From contig JAJEKV010000343.1 in NCBI GenBank assembly GCA_021234155.1, forward strand, positions 233,012-297,011: 64,000 nt of DNA, in the 5' to 3' direction. Made by a program: the position numbers and the translations under genes. Below are positions 31,836-44,100 of the stretch, piece by piece. The stretch is from Isoetes taiwanensis. Lineage: Eukaryota > Streptophyta > Lycopodiopsida > Isoetales > Isoetaceae. Within the stretch, counting starts at the first letter, position 1, and each line of letters opens with the position of its first letter. The notes beneath the pieces were generated by a model. The model saw only the letters and a list, made by a program, of their open reading frames with translations, was not told the origin of the DNA and ran no database searches.

Positions 31836-32294
31836 ATGGCTTTTTTTGACCACTTTTGTTGTGCCAATTCTTGGTCTATGGTGTTCTTTGTTTTCTCGAA
31901 TTATTGTATAGACAATACTTTTTGGATTGACGACGTCCCCTCGTTTCAGATGGGCATCCCATTGCCGGAGTCCATTGTCATGGGGACATCTAATATAAAA
32001 CGATTCCTATATATAGCAATTAAAGGGCATGGGGATGAATTATACCACGTTGAATGTGGTTGGATCCAAGGATCCTCGGAGGTTCTTTTCGACACCTTAG
32101 CTGTCGAGCGTTTTCTCCCTAAGTCTCTTCTCAATAAACTAGAATTAATGGAGACAAACTATCCATCAGGCGTGATATTCTACTACCTTGATAAGTACAT
32201 GGGTTGTGGCTCTCTTGGCCCTGTAGGAATTTTCAAGGTGGAGACTAAAATGGTGGATGGTAGAATTGAAGTGGAGATATTTAGTGGTACCTGA
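31836..32294 (+). CDS. ORF C, 152-residue unknown protein (unit 1)
   Basis: An open frame from ATG 31836, but the first ~38 codons (MAFFDHFCCANSWSMVFFVF...) may be leader or intron sequence. In-frame ATGs at codons 39 (MGIPLPESIV) and 49 (MGTSNIKRFLYIAIK) are better starts, the latter aligning with the ORF A start. The core reads CGWIQGSSEVLFDTL, RFLPKSLLNKLELM, GVIFYYLDKYMGCG and GPVGIFKVETKMVDGRIEVE. Unit 2 encodes an identical protein, so it is recently duplicated or under constraint. It is transcribed from its own TATA box, tail to tail with ORF A of the next unit. No known domain recognised; distant homology to ORF A by hand alignment. Confidence 0.65.
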   Translation: MAFFDHFCCANSWSMVFFVFSNYCIDNTFWIDDVPSFQMGIPLPESIVMGTSNIKRFLYIAIKGHGDELYHVECGWIQGSSEVLFDTLAVERFLPKSLLNKLELMETNYPSGVIFYYLDKYMGCGSLGPVGIFKVETKMVDGRIEVEIFSGT

Positions 32295-32430
32295 TACTCT
32301 ATTTAGTCATTGATCAAGTTTGGATAACCGACTGTACCTTTGTTTGCTTTAATACTATAAGATTATAAGATTACCATATAAATACTGCTGGGGTGTCAAT
32401 GGAGCTCGCTATATGTGTTTTTTAAACTAT

Positions 32431-32817
32431 TCAATTTGGTGTTTGTCTTTTGCGTTGTATTAAATAGTGAAATTGGTTGGAAAAAGGAGGGGGGCTATTG
32501 CCAGAGTATACGATGTGTGTTTGAAACTGTTTAATCTGGCGTTTGTCACTTGCATTGTAGTATATGGCGAAATTATTTGCATCGTCTTCATCGGCTGCAA
32601 TTTCTTTGTTTCCAACAAATTCTTGAAGCCAAGAATCAACGATTTCAGTATCAAATTCCTCAGAACTCGGCAAGAAGGAATATTCTGGTGTGAATAGCTC
32701 TTCAGGAAAGAACTGATTAGAGATTAGAGAGTTCCACAGTTCTAAAGGTGATCCTTGCAAAAAACCACAAGCTAGCCTCGAGTTATGCTTGATAATTGTA
32801 AAGATTCTGATATCCAT
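32431..32817 (-). CDS. ORF A, unit 2, chimeric C-terminus
   Basis: The first 75 residues are identical to ORF A of unit 1. After GNKEIAA the duplication breakpoint (32594) replaces the original end (SGIFSVHCDW...) with DEDDANNFAIYYNASDKRQI... derived from the downstream flank of ORF C. The tail is a by-product of the tandem duplication and probably non-functional. Confidence 0.6.
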   Translation of the reverse strand: MDIRIFTIIKHNSRLACGFLQGSPLELWNSLISNQFFPEELFTPEYSFLPSSEEFDTEIVDSWLQEFVGNKEIAADEDDANNFAIYYNASDKRQIKQFQTHIVYSGNSPPPFSNQFHYLIQRKRQTPN

Positions 32818-34142
32818 CTGAAGTTTCTGACGTCAGAAATCATGAGGAATGCAAGCCCCTACAAGGCTAGCATGATTGATCCACAAATTCGGCTCCAAAC
32901 CTTTAGGAAATCAGCAGAATTCACCAAGAATTGAGTTTGTATCGAATAGGACAAATAAATCAAGAAAAAAGGCGCACATTGCTGACGTGTCCCACCTCTT
33001 AGACTTTTCGTCGCCAGCTTCATTTAGGATTCCCGAACGGGGATTTTGTCGACGTACTCTCTCAAGAGAAGTCTCGAGGCCATGTCCGCCCATGATGGGG
33101 GGAACTGTGTGTCTTGCCCATTGACATGCATATCGATGGGATAGGTCGAAGGGATGCAAGGCTCGTCTGATTCCTCTATCACTGGGGTGGCCATGGCAAC
33201 AGGAAGGATGGCCAAAGGATTGTAGAAGGCTCAACTAAATTGAAAGATGGCAATAAACATAAATGATGCCCGCCCTCAGTGGTTAGCACGGTGGAGTTTT
33301 GGGGGGGTTTAATCCTCTCAGGTGTGTGTGGGAGGAGGGAGGGAGGGAGGGAGGGAGGGAGGGAGAGGGGGGTGGGGTTCGATTCCCACTATTGTCGGAA
33401 TTCTTTTGGGATGCATGTGGATTGAAGAAAGGAGGACACTCAAAGAGAAGTTTGGGACCTGGTTGTGGGCCTTCACCGGAGCCAAATGGTGTTGTGGCTT
33501 ATTTGAGCAAAAAGTGACTCGATTGAAAAGACTTTTCCCCTGGAAAAGTCAAAGTTCTAGGTCAAATGGACAGACTTTCAGTCTATGGTCAAAGTCAAGG
33601 GAAACCGAAGGGGGACATTTTATTGTGACTTGCCATACTAATAATTGTGAAGAGACATTTTCTACTTGCGAAATGGCATTTGCAATTCTAGAGACATTTT
33701 ATTCTGACTCATCATACCAATAATTGTGAAGAGACATTTTCTACTTGCCAAATGGCATTTGCAATTCTAGAGACATTTTATTGTGACACCATCTCAACAT
33801 ATATAATGCAGTCCCCATTTCTGTTTGATAGTATTATTTTTTTCCCAGCAAGAAATTTGGGGGCGACACGTGGAGGTCTTTCTAAAGCGGATCAATTAAA
33901 AGGGAAGGCTAGGATCAATTAAAAGGGAAGGCTAGGACAGAAATTGCATTTTTGGCCTAAATGATTGCTGCATCTTATAATTAATAACTGTAAACGATTA
34001 TGAGACAGAAATGGCGGCTACAACCTTCTTCTACCTGGTCGGATGTGGTAGTGGCTGCGATTGGATGCGATGGGAGCCCTGTACAGATCTTAGGGAAATA
34101 TATGGATCCTTGATTGAATGATTGAATGATGGACAACGTCTC

Positions 34143-34149
34143 TATAAAA
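34143..34149 (+). promoter_or_regulatory. TATA box of ORF B (unit 2)
   Basis: TATAAAA 33-39 bp upstream of ATG 34182, same context as in unit 1. An upstream ATG at 34161 would fall before the expected transcription start, so 34182 is preferred. Confidence 0.55.
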
Positions 34150-34181
34150 CCCAGCAACAGATGGGCTCCTTGTTGTGTGCT

Positions 34182-34727
34182 ATGGCTTCAAAGAAGCGAA
34201 AATTCTATGAGACCATCTCTAATTCTCTGGATGATCATCTTCCATTGCCTAAGAGGATCAGGATCGACATACTAGTGATGATTGATAGTTGGATTTTGCA
34301 TGATGGTAAACAGGGGATTCATGACAGTGGCGGTATGGAGGTGGCTAACGCTGCAAAAATGGGTGATGGGTCTGATACCTTCGGTTCTGATGCAAGGGAT
34401 GGCTCGTGTGATGGCTTGGATTTGCCTCAGTTCGAGTTTGCTTTGCCTGAGAATGAAGATTTCTTCGAATTAGACTTTTTTTTTTGCTTACTCGGAGATC
34501 TAGAAGAAAATACTAAAGTTGGACCATCGTTTGAACTGACCAACACTCTGGTGGAAGAGGACCCTGAGCTTGATGTTCTGCCATATATATTTGGGTTTGA
34601 TAACACATTTATTTGCAAGAGCTGTCTTTGTTTTGTTACGGAGGGGGAGGTCGATGAATTTGGACGGTGTAAGTCCTGCCTTAAGAACTCGTCGGATGAA
34701 AGCTTCTTGTGGTTTATGGAACAATGA
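34182..34727 (+). CDS. ORF B, acidic protein with CxxC-CxxC motif (intact copy)
   Basis: 181 codons from ATG 34182. The N-terminus is basic with two nuclear-localisation-like clusters (MASKKRKFYE and LPLPKRIRID). The middle is strongly acidic and hydrophobic (LPENEDFFELDFFF, LVEEDPELDVLPYIFGFD). Near the C-terminus CKSCLCFVTEGEVDEFGRCK plus SC gives CxxC-x13-CxxC, a probable zinc-binding ribbon. The layout (basic, acidic, zinc ribbon) suggests a nuclear regulatory or transactivator-like protein; that is inference, and I recognise no family. The frame is broken in units 1, 3 and 4, but the breaks in 3 and 4 coincide with suspected sequence errors. Confidence 0.6.
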   Translation: MASKKRKFYETISNSLDDHLPLPKRIRIDILVMIDSWILHDGKQGIHDSGGMEVANAAKMGDGSDTFGSDARDGSCDGLDLPQFEFALPENEDFFELDFFFCLLGDLEENTKVGPSFELTNTLVEEDPELDVLPYIFGFDNTFICKSCLCFVTEGEVDEFGRCKSCLKNSSDESFLWFMEQ

Positions 34728-37545
34728 AGGTTTGTGAACATTGCATGTTTGTGAATTTGCAATTACATGGCTCAATTGGAAGTTTAACTCTTCTAGATAC
34801 CTATTTGCAACCCCCTAAACATTGGCTTCGTTGTGCAGGTTGTCGCTATTTGAGCTTGGACAATGCTTCTTGATCATGGTTTTCTATAACAGTGGGTGTT
34901 TTGCAGTAGTAAAAGGTGTTTTTGTACATTGATTTTTTGTTGTTACTCTAAATATGGCGATTACAGTGATAGGAGGGCAGCATGGGACTGCAATGAATCT
35001 CTAATAACCTGCCTGTATAACTAAAATGCGGCTACTTGATGTACATTCTCGGCAGTTGTAAAAAATCTTTGAAAAATGCAACTCTTGGCGGTGTTTTGCT
35101 GATGTTATACCTGCCAATTAAGACAACAAATTATTGAATCCCAAGAACACATTGATCCCCAAAAGGAGATGTTGATATGGGCCTGTCTTACCACACAGCC
35201 AATTCAACGTCCTGAAACGCACAAGCTCTACCCCACTTGGTATATTCAAGTCCATCAGTACCTTTTCTTTCGCAAATTGCAACATGATAAGGTGTTATTG
35301 GTTCAAAATATTGTTGTCCCTACTCGAACAGATGTGCCAGAGTGTATACTCTAAAACCTTCTTAATTTCACTGTGCGGAAGCCAATTGGGAACTATGCCT
35401 TTGCATATCCCTGGGGAACCAATGGTGAGAATACCAAATGAAACCTCATTCTGGTCAATTTCTAATGCACAATATTGCAAATCCTGCAGTTAAATTCATT
35501 TTCAACATATATTTTTCTTCTTTGTATTTGTTTCATAGCAAAGTTGTATAAGCTAACACCATTGGGCCATTGGCATGAATTGTAAATCTTCAAGTGAATT
35601 GGGCTAAAAAATATTACTGACATCTAGGAAGTCATTTTATCAATCTTTTATGCTGGTTTATCTTCTCATTTTTTCGGTTAATAGTTCATGTTGTGCTCTC
35701 TCGATCTCATTCATGTTGTGCTCTCTCATCTCATCATCATCTGCCTTTAATCGATTCAAAAAAAAATAAATTTTACAGGGGACTTGGTTTATGAAAACAT
35801 GTGCATGGACTTGAAACCCTTTTAAAGAATATTTTTTCTTCCTTGTTAGTGGCCTTAAGGCACGCGAGGCTAGATAACACATTTAACACTACTGTGATTA
35901 GTTTTTTTACAAAGGCTTTAACTTTAAAGATTACATATGCAGTTTAGAAATGAAAGGAACAATTGTGCGCTTAATATGGTGATTGAGCTTTGTCTTAATA
36001 TTACATGATATCAAGTGCATAATGACCGCAAATTGTCGATATAGCAGTCGACTTTTATTTTGTAGCCATTTCCTATGGGAATGTTAAGCTTAAAAGACTG
36101 GAAAGTGTAGGTTCCCGCAAAAGTCAATGCTATTTATGCCTTCCTATTACATTAATCTTCTTCTTGATGAAGATAAAGAGAGATGTCTCTCGCAATTTCT
36201 TCTGTCAAAATTAGAAACCCTCGGATCTTGAGCATTAAGGTTTTAAACATTGCACCTTAGTTTGCTTTTCTATTCTTGAGATGTGTGCATAGTAAGCCGA
36301 ATGTGTCACGAGACAATATTGAATTTTCTTGCTTTTGCTTTTTTTGCGAGGAACTTAGTTTGGAATCATCGGCATGAGCTCATTTGCTTGTTAGCCGGAT
36401 CACTCCTCTGCATGAAGTTCACCCTTTTATGCCAATTATGGCGCACTTTATTACTTTCTTCATTGGAAAGTTTTTGCCCTTGAAAAGATGAAGGATATTG
36501 ATATCATTATTTACTACCAGTTGAAGGGTTTATAGAGTTTCATTGAGGAGAATGGTAACAAGTGATTCACATAACATAGTCCTTTGCTCTTAGAGAAAAG
36601 CACGAGAAAAAGCACGGGGATAGCATGTTATGCTTTATCCCGAGGCGATGGGACTCGGGGGCATATTCCCAGAGCTTTAGTTCCAACTATTAGGAGGACA
36701 AAAAGAATGACTACATGCAATGAGTGTTGGGCTGCTTCTTTACAAATGACAACTTGAACATGCATCTTCTTCAAGATTATGCACATGACCAAAAAAAGCA
36801 AGTTCTTATTCTACATCGATTGAATTGAAATGGCGATTGTAAACATCAAATAAATGATGCGGATAATGCTATTGTGACCAATAGAAATACCTTTGTTCTT
36901 TATGATGTTGCTTTCGGTTCACGAGAACTTTTATGTTTTTCTACATTGCTCAAAATGCAAAGCGGTAACATCTATGCTCACAAATGAGAGCTCCGTATTC
37001 ATTAAAAGACCCGACTCATTGCAACCGCCAAGCCCACGATTCGTAAGAATTTGAAAGATCACGAAAAAGTTAGCTGATCCTCATGCAAATAGGAAACTAA
37101 CCATCTTATACATTATTATTATAATGCATAAAACCGCTTCTTTTCAAATGATAACTTGAACATGCATCTTCTTCAAGCTCATGCACATGCCAAAAGCAAG
37201 TTCATATTCTACATCAATGAATTGGAAATGGCAAAGTGTAAATGTTAAATAAATGATGCCGATAATGCTACCAGAACCAATAGAAATACCTTTGTTCTTT
37301 ATGATGTCCCAAGTTCCACGTAACTTTTATGTTTTCTACATTGCTGAAAATGCAAAACAAGAACATCTATGCTCACGATCCGAGCCACGTGATTCATTAC
37401 CAGTTCATTGCAACCGCCAACACGGTGATTGGGAAGCATCGCCCAGTTAATTGGGAAGCATGTGTCCGGTTAATTGGGAAGCATATGTCCTTCCCAGCAT
37501 GAGAAATAACTGAAACTTTCTATTAACGATGAGAAGAAACTCACC

Positions 37546-37899
37546 TCATACTCCCAGGTAAGCTAAAGCAGCTGCATTGTACTTTCGCCAAGCATGGCCT
37601 ATCCACTTGAAGAGGGACGAAGAAGCCATACCACCGCTTTCATTCACACCAATTGTTGTGCCGTAAAGGAAACAAATCACCGAGATGGAAAGAAACACCC
37701 GCATACCATGGGTTCTCTCATTTAATTGCTCTTGGCAATCATCCGTTCTTAGCAAGAGCTTCCGGATATTGGGTTTGGGTCTACGGACATTGAGTGTTAA
37801 TGGGCTAAATTTTTCAATGGTCATAGCTATGCCATCACGGCCCCTTGTCCGCCAAACGCAGAGAAACCGGTACCACCGACCCTTATCCGCGAACCGCAT
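37546..37899 (-). other. Minus-strand exon-like ORF D (unit 2)
   Basis: Counterpart of 31149-31460: WRTRGRDGIAMTIEKFSPLT and RTDDCQEQLNERTHG are conserved, while the C-terminal third differs by small indels at CTG/CAG positions. Whether those differences are real is doubtful. Confidence 0.35.
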
Positions 37900-38248
37900 T
37901 TATAAAGCAACTTTTTGTAATGCAATCCATTTGGAGCATTAATAGTTAAATATGATGTCCTCCTTATTAAACGTAGATCCTTCTATATTGCCCCATATCA
38001 TTATATCCAAGATTTAGATTCCAAATTTTGCCTAAGATTTAGAATCAAGGGTATATCATCATGTGCATAGTTAATTTGAAAACGTGCCCACCCCATGCAC
38101 ACACATATAAATAGGAGGCCTTTTGTGCTTCAAGCACCATTCGAGCAACTCTTCTCGCGCTCATCTTTTCCGCAGTGACCTTCCATTCCTAAGGTATCCA
38201 TTCCAGCCTTATCCTTGCTCCTTTGTATTTTTTATATAATGCACCCCT

Positions 38249-38707
38249 ATGGCTTTTTTTGACCACTTTTGTTGTGCCAATTCTTGGTCTATGGTGTTCT
38301 TTGTTTTCTCGAATTATTGTATAGACAATACTTTTTGGATTGACGACGTCCCCTCGTTTCAGATGGGCATCCCATTGCCGGAGTCCATTGTCATGGGGAC
38401 ATCTAATATAAAACGATTCCTATATATAGCAATTAAAGGGCATGGGGATGAATTATACCACGTTGAATGTGGTTGGATCCAAGGATCCTCGGAGGTTCTT
38501 TTCGACACCTTAGCTGTCGAGCGTTTTCTCCCTAAGTCTCTTCTCAATAAACTAGAATTAATGGAGACAAACTATCCATCAGGCGTGATATTCTACTACC
38601 TTGATAAGTACATGGGTTGTGGCTCTCTTGGCCCTGTAGGAATTTTCAAGGTGGAGACTAAAATGGTGGATGGTAGAATTGAAGTGGAGATATTTAGTGG
38701 TACCTGA
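38249..38707 (+). CDS. ORF C, unit 2 (identical protein)
   Basis: The translation is identical to ORF C of unit 1 over all 152 residues. TATA box at 38106-38113. It converges with the damaged ORF A of unit 3 (38906-39226, minus). See 31836 for description. Confidence 0.65.
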   Translation: MAFFDHFCCANSWSMVFFVFSNYCIDNTFWIDDVPSFQMGIPLPESIVMGTSNIKRFLYIAIKGHGDELYHVECGWIQGSSEVLFDTLAVERFLPKSLLNKLELMETNYPSGVIFYYLDKYMGCGSLGPVGIFKVETKMVDGRIEVEIFSGT

Positions 38708-40580
38708 TACTCTATTTAGTCATTGATCAAGTTTGGATAACCGACTGTACCTTTGTTTGCTTTAATACTATAAGATTATAAGATTACCATATAAATACTG
38801 CTGGGGTGTCAATGGAGCTCGCTATATGTGTTTTTTAAACTATTCAATTTGGTGTTTGTCTTTTGCGTTGTATTAAATAGTGAAATTGGTTGGAAAAGGA
38901 GGGGGCTATTGCCGAGTATCGATGTGTGTTTGAAACCATTTTACCGGGCGTTTTGTCACTTGCATTGTAGTATATGGCGAAATTATTTGCATCGTCTTCA
39001 TCGGCTGCAATTTCTTTGTTTCAACAAATTCTTGAAGCCAAGAATCAACGATTTCAATTATCAAATTCCTCGAACTTCGGCAAGAAGGAATATTCCGTGT
39101 GAATAGCTCTTCGAGAAAGAACCGATTAGAGATTAGAGAGTTCCACGGTTCTAAAGGTGATCCTTGCAAAAACCACAAGCTAGCCCTCGAGTTATGCTTG
39201 ATAATTGTAAAGATTCCGATATCCATCTCAAGTTTCTCGACGCCGAATCATGAGGAATGCAAGCCCCTACAAGGCTAGCATGATTGATCCACAAATTCGG
39301 CTCCAAACCTTTAGGAAATCAGCAAATTCACCAAGAATTGAGTTTGTATCGAATAGGACAAATAAATCAAGAAAAAAAAGGCGCACATTGCCGACGTGTC
39401 CCACCTCTTAGACTTTTCACGATTGACTTCATTTAGGATTCCCGAACGGGATTTTGTCGACGCACTCTCTCAAGAGAAGTCTCGAGGCCATGTCCAGCCC
39501 ATGATGGGGAACTGTGTCTTGCCCATTGACATGCATATCGATGGGATAGGTGAAGGGATGCAAGGCTGGCCGTCGATTCCTCTATCACCGGGTGGCCATG
39601 GCAACAGGAAGGATGGCCAAAGGATTGTAGAAGGCTCAACTAAATTGAAAGATGGCAATAAACATAAATGATGCCCGCCCTCAGTGGTTAGCACGGTGGA
39701 GTTTTGGGGGGGTTTAATCCTCTGTGTGTGTGTGGGAGGGAGGGAGGGAGGGAGGGAGGGAGGGAGGGAGAGGGGGGGGGTTCGATTCCACTATTGCCGG
39801 AATTCTTTTTGGGATGCATGTGGATTGAAGAAAGGAGGACACTCAAAGAGAAGTTTGGGACTGGCTGTGGGCCTTCACTGGAGCCAAATGGTGTTGTGGC
39901 GCTTATTTGAGCAGGCAGACCTGACTTGAAGAAGACTTTTCCCCTGGAAAAGTCAAAGTTCTAGGTCAAATGGACAGACTTTCAGTCTATGGTCAAAGTC
40001 AAGGGAAACCGAAGGGGGACATTTTATTGTGACTTGCCATACTAATAATTGTGAAGAGACATTTTCTACTTGCGAAATGGCATTTGCAATTCTAGAGACA
40101 TTTTATTTCGACTCATCATACCAATAATTGTGAAGAGACATTTTCTACTTGCCAAATGGCATTTGCAATTTAGAGACATTTTATTGTGACACCATCTCAA
40201 CATATATAATGCAGATTCCCATTTACATTTTGATAGTATTATTTTTTCCCAAAGAAGAAATTTGGGGCTTACACGTGGAGGTCTTTCTAAAAGCGGATCA
40301 ATTAAAAGGGAAGGCTAGGATCAATTAAAAAGGGAAGGCTAGGACAGAAATTGCATTTTTGGCCTAAATGATTCTTGCATCTTATAATTAATAATCAGAA
40401 ACGATTATGAGACGTAAATGGCTACAACCTTCTTCTACGGTGGGATGTGGTAGTGGTGCATTGGATGCGATGGGAGCCTGCATGCATCTTAGGGAAATAT
40501 ATGGATCCTTGATTGAATGATTGAATGATGGACAACGTCTCTATAAAACCCAGAACCAGATGGGCTCCTTGTTGTGTGCT

Positions 40581-41122
40581 ATGGCTTCAAAGAAGCGAAA
40601 ATTCTATGAGACCATCTCTAATTCTCTGGATGATCATCTTCCATTGCCTAAGAGGATCAGGATCGACATACTAGTGATGATTGATAGTTGGATTTTGCAT
40701 GATGGTAAACAGGGGATTCATGACTGTGGCGGTATGGAGGTGGCTAACGCTGCAAAAATGGGTGATGGGTCTGATACCTTCGGTTCTGATGCAAGGGATG
40801 GCTCGTGTGATGGCTTGGATTTGCCTCAGTTCGAGTTTGCTTTGCCTGAGAATGAAGATTTCTTTGAATTAGACTTTTTTTTTTTCTGAGATCTAGAAGA
40901 AAATACTAAAGTTGGACCATCGCTTGAACCGACCAACACTCTGGTGGAAGAGGACCCGAGCTTGATGTTACGCCATATATATTTGGGTTTGATAACACAT
41001 TTATTTGCAAGATTTGTCTTTGTTTTGTTACGGAGGGGAGGTCGATGAATTTGGACGGTGTAAGTCCTGCCTTAAGAACTCGGGCTTCGGATGAAAGCTT
41101 CTTGTGGTTTATGGAACAATGA
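40581..41122 (+). pseudogene. ORF B, unit 3 copy
   Basis: Intact for the first ~95 codons (through FEFALPENEDFFELDFFF); then about 10 bp are missing near 40887 and further 1-bp changes follow. Changes such as AACTGACC to AACCGACC and CCCTGAGC to CCCGAGC are of the suspected error type. Confidence 0.5.
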
Positions 41123-44100
41123 AGGTTTGTGAACATTGCATGTTTGTGAATTTGCAATTACATGGCTCAATTGGAAGTTTAACTCTTCTAGATACCTATT
41201 TGCAACCCCCTAAACATTGGCCGTTGTGTGGGGTTGTCGCTATTTGAGCTTGGACAATGCTTCTTGATCATGGTTTTCTATAACAGTGGGTGTTTTGCAG
41301 TAGTAAAAGGTGTTTTTGTACATTGATTTTTGTTGTTACTCTAAATATGGCGATTACAGTGATAGGAGGGCAGCATGGGACTGCAATGAATCTCTAATAA
41401 CCTGCTCTGTATAACTAAAATCACGGCTACTTGATGTACATTCTCGGCGGTTGTAAAAATCTTTGAAAAATGCAACTCTTGGCGGTGTTTTCTTGATGTT
41501 ATACCCGCCAATTAAGACAACAAATTACTGAATCCCAAGAACATATTGATCCTCAAAAGGAGATGTTGATATGGGCATGTCTTACTTACAGCCGAATTCA
41601 ACGTCCCGAACGCACAAGCTCTACCCCACTTGGTATATTCAAGTCCATGGTACCTTTTCTTTTCGCCAAATTGCAACATGATAAGGTGTTATTGGTTCAA
41701 AATATTGTTGTCCCTACTTTCGAGCAGATGTGCGAGTGTATACTCTAAAACCTTCTTAATTTCACTGTGATGAAGCCAATTGGGAACTATGCCCTTTGCA
41801 TATCCCTCCGGAACCAATGGCTGAGAATACACAGTGAAACCTCTGTTCCTGGTCAATTTCTAATGCACAATATTGCAAATCCTGCAGTTAAATTCATTTT
41901 CAACATATATTTTTCTTCTTTGTATTTGTTTCATAGCAAAGTTGTATAAGCTAACACCATTGGGCCATTGGCATGAATTGTAAATCTTCAAGTGAATTGG
42001 TGAGAAAAATATTACAGCATCTAGGAAGTCATTTTATCAATCTTTTATGCTGGTTTATCTTCTCATTTTCCAGTTGTACAGTTCATGTTGTGCTCTCTGA
42101 TCTCATTCATGTTGTGCTCTCTCATCTCATCATCATCTGCCTTTAATCATTTATCAAAAATAAATTTTCGGGGACTTGGTTTATGAAAACATGTGCATGG
42201 ACTTGAAACCCTTTTAAAGAATTTTTTCTTCCTTGTTAGTGGCCTTAAGGCACGAGGCTAGATAACACATTTAACACTAGCGATTAGTTTTTTTACAAAG
42301 GCTTTAACTTTAAAGATTACATGTGCGAGTTTAGAAATGAAAGGAACAATTATGCATTAATATGGTCAGTGAGCTTTGTCTTAATATTACGTATATCAAG
42401 TGCATACGACTGCAAATTGTCAGATATAGCAGTCTGACTTTTATTTTGTAGCCAGATTTCCTATGGGAATGTTAAGCTTAAAAGACTGGAAAGTGTAGGT
42501 TCTGGCAAAAGTCAATGCTATTTATGCCTTCCTATTCTGTTAATCTTCTTCGCATGAAGATAAAGAGAGATGTCTCTGCAATTTCTTCCTGTCAAAATTA
42601 GAAACCCTCCAGATCTTGAGCATTAAGGTTTTTAAACATTGCACCTTAGTTTGCTTTTCTATTCTTCAGATGTGTGCATAGTAAGCCGAATGTGTCACAG
42701 ACAATATTGAATTTTCTTGCTTTTTGCTTTTTTGCAGAACTTAGTTTGGAATCATCCAGCATGAGCTCATTTGCTTGTTAGCCTTCAGATCACTCCTCTG
42801 CGAGTTCACCCTTTTATGCCAATTATGGCGCACTTTATTACTTTCTTCATTGGAAAGTTTTTGCCCTTGAAAAGATGAAGGATATTGATATCATTATTTA
42901 CTACCAGTTGAAGGGTTTATAGAGTTTCATTGAGGAGAATGGTAACAAGTGATTCACATAACATAGTCCTTTGCTCTTAGAGAAAAAGCACAGAGAAAAA
43001 GCACAGGGATAGCATGTTATGCTTTATCCCAGGCGATGGGACTACAGGGCATATTCCCAGAGCTTTAGTTCCAACTATTAGGAGGACAAAAAGAATGACT
43101 ACATGCAATGAGTGTTGGGCTGCTTCTTTACAAATGACAACTTGAACATGCATCTTCTTCAAGTTTATGCACATGCCAAAAAAAGCAAGTTCTTATTCTA
43201 CATCAGTGAATTGGAAATGGCAGTGTAAACATCAAATAAATGATGCCAGATAATGCTATTGTGACCAATAGAAATACCTTTGTTCTTTATGATGTTGCTC
43301 AGTTCACAGAACTTTTATGTTTTCTACATTGCTCAAAATGCAAAACGGTAACATCTATGCTCACAAATGAGAGCCCTGTATTCATTAAAAGACCCACTCA
43401 TTGCAACCGCCAAGCCACAGTTCGGAAGAATTTGAAAGATCTGAAAAAGTTAAGTTGATCCTCATGCAAATAGGAAACTAACCATCTTATCTCGTTATTA
43501 TAATGCATCCTTGCTTCTTTTCAAATGATAACTTGAACATGCATCTTCTTCAAGCTCATGCACATGCCAAAAAGCAAGTTCATATTCTACATCAATGAAT
43601 TGGAAATGGCAGTGTAAATGTTAAATAAATGATGTCAGATAATGCTACCGTAACCAATAGAAATACCTTTGTTCTTTATGATGTCCCTCAGTTCACAGAA
43701 CTTTTATGTTTTCTACATTGCTGAAAATGCAAAACAGTAACATCTATGCTCACGATCGAGAGCCTTTGCATTCATTACCGGTTCATTGCAAGCGCCAACA
43801 CGGTGATTGGGAAGCATGCGTCCAGTTAATTGGGAAGCATGTGTCCGGTTAATTGGGAAGCATATGTCCTTCCCAGCATGAGAAATAACTGAAACTTTCT
43901 ATTAACGATGAGAAGAAACTCACCTCATACTCCCTGGTAAGCTAAAGCAGCTGCATTGTACTCAGCGCATGGCCTATCCACTGAAGGGGCCGCAAGAAGC
44001 CATACCACCGTTTCATTCACACCAATTGTTGTCGTAAGGAAACAAATCATCGAGATGGAAAGAAACACCCGTACCATGGGTTCTCTCATTTAATTTCTTG

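Larger units (their letters stand above)
26226..32593. repeat. Tandem array unit 1 (6368 bp)
   Basis: The unit starts at GCTGCAATTTCTTTG within ORF A, and the same text starts the next units at 32594, 39004 and 45359. It carries ORF A (minus), a SINE-like tRNA-derived segment, ORF B (plus), minus-strand exon-like pieces and ORF C (plus). Inside, 27240-27420 holds a doubled ~80 bp motif (GTGAAGAGACATTTTCTACT), and 30353-30620 is repeated at 30748-30990. Unit 1 is taken as the reference because its sequence looks clean. Confidence 0.92.
32594..39003. repeat. Tandem array unit 2 (6410 bp)
   Basis: Near-identical to unit 1 over 32594-35180 and about 37930-38880. The middle (35185-37900) instead carries dense small changes concentrated at CTG/CAG sites (see findings). 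It contains the intact ORF B and an ORF C identical to that of unit 1. Confidence 0.92.
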
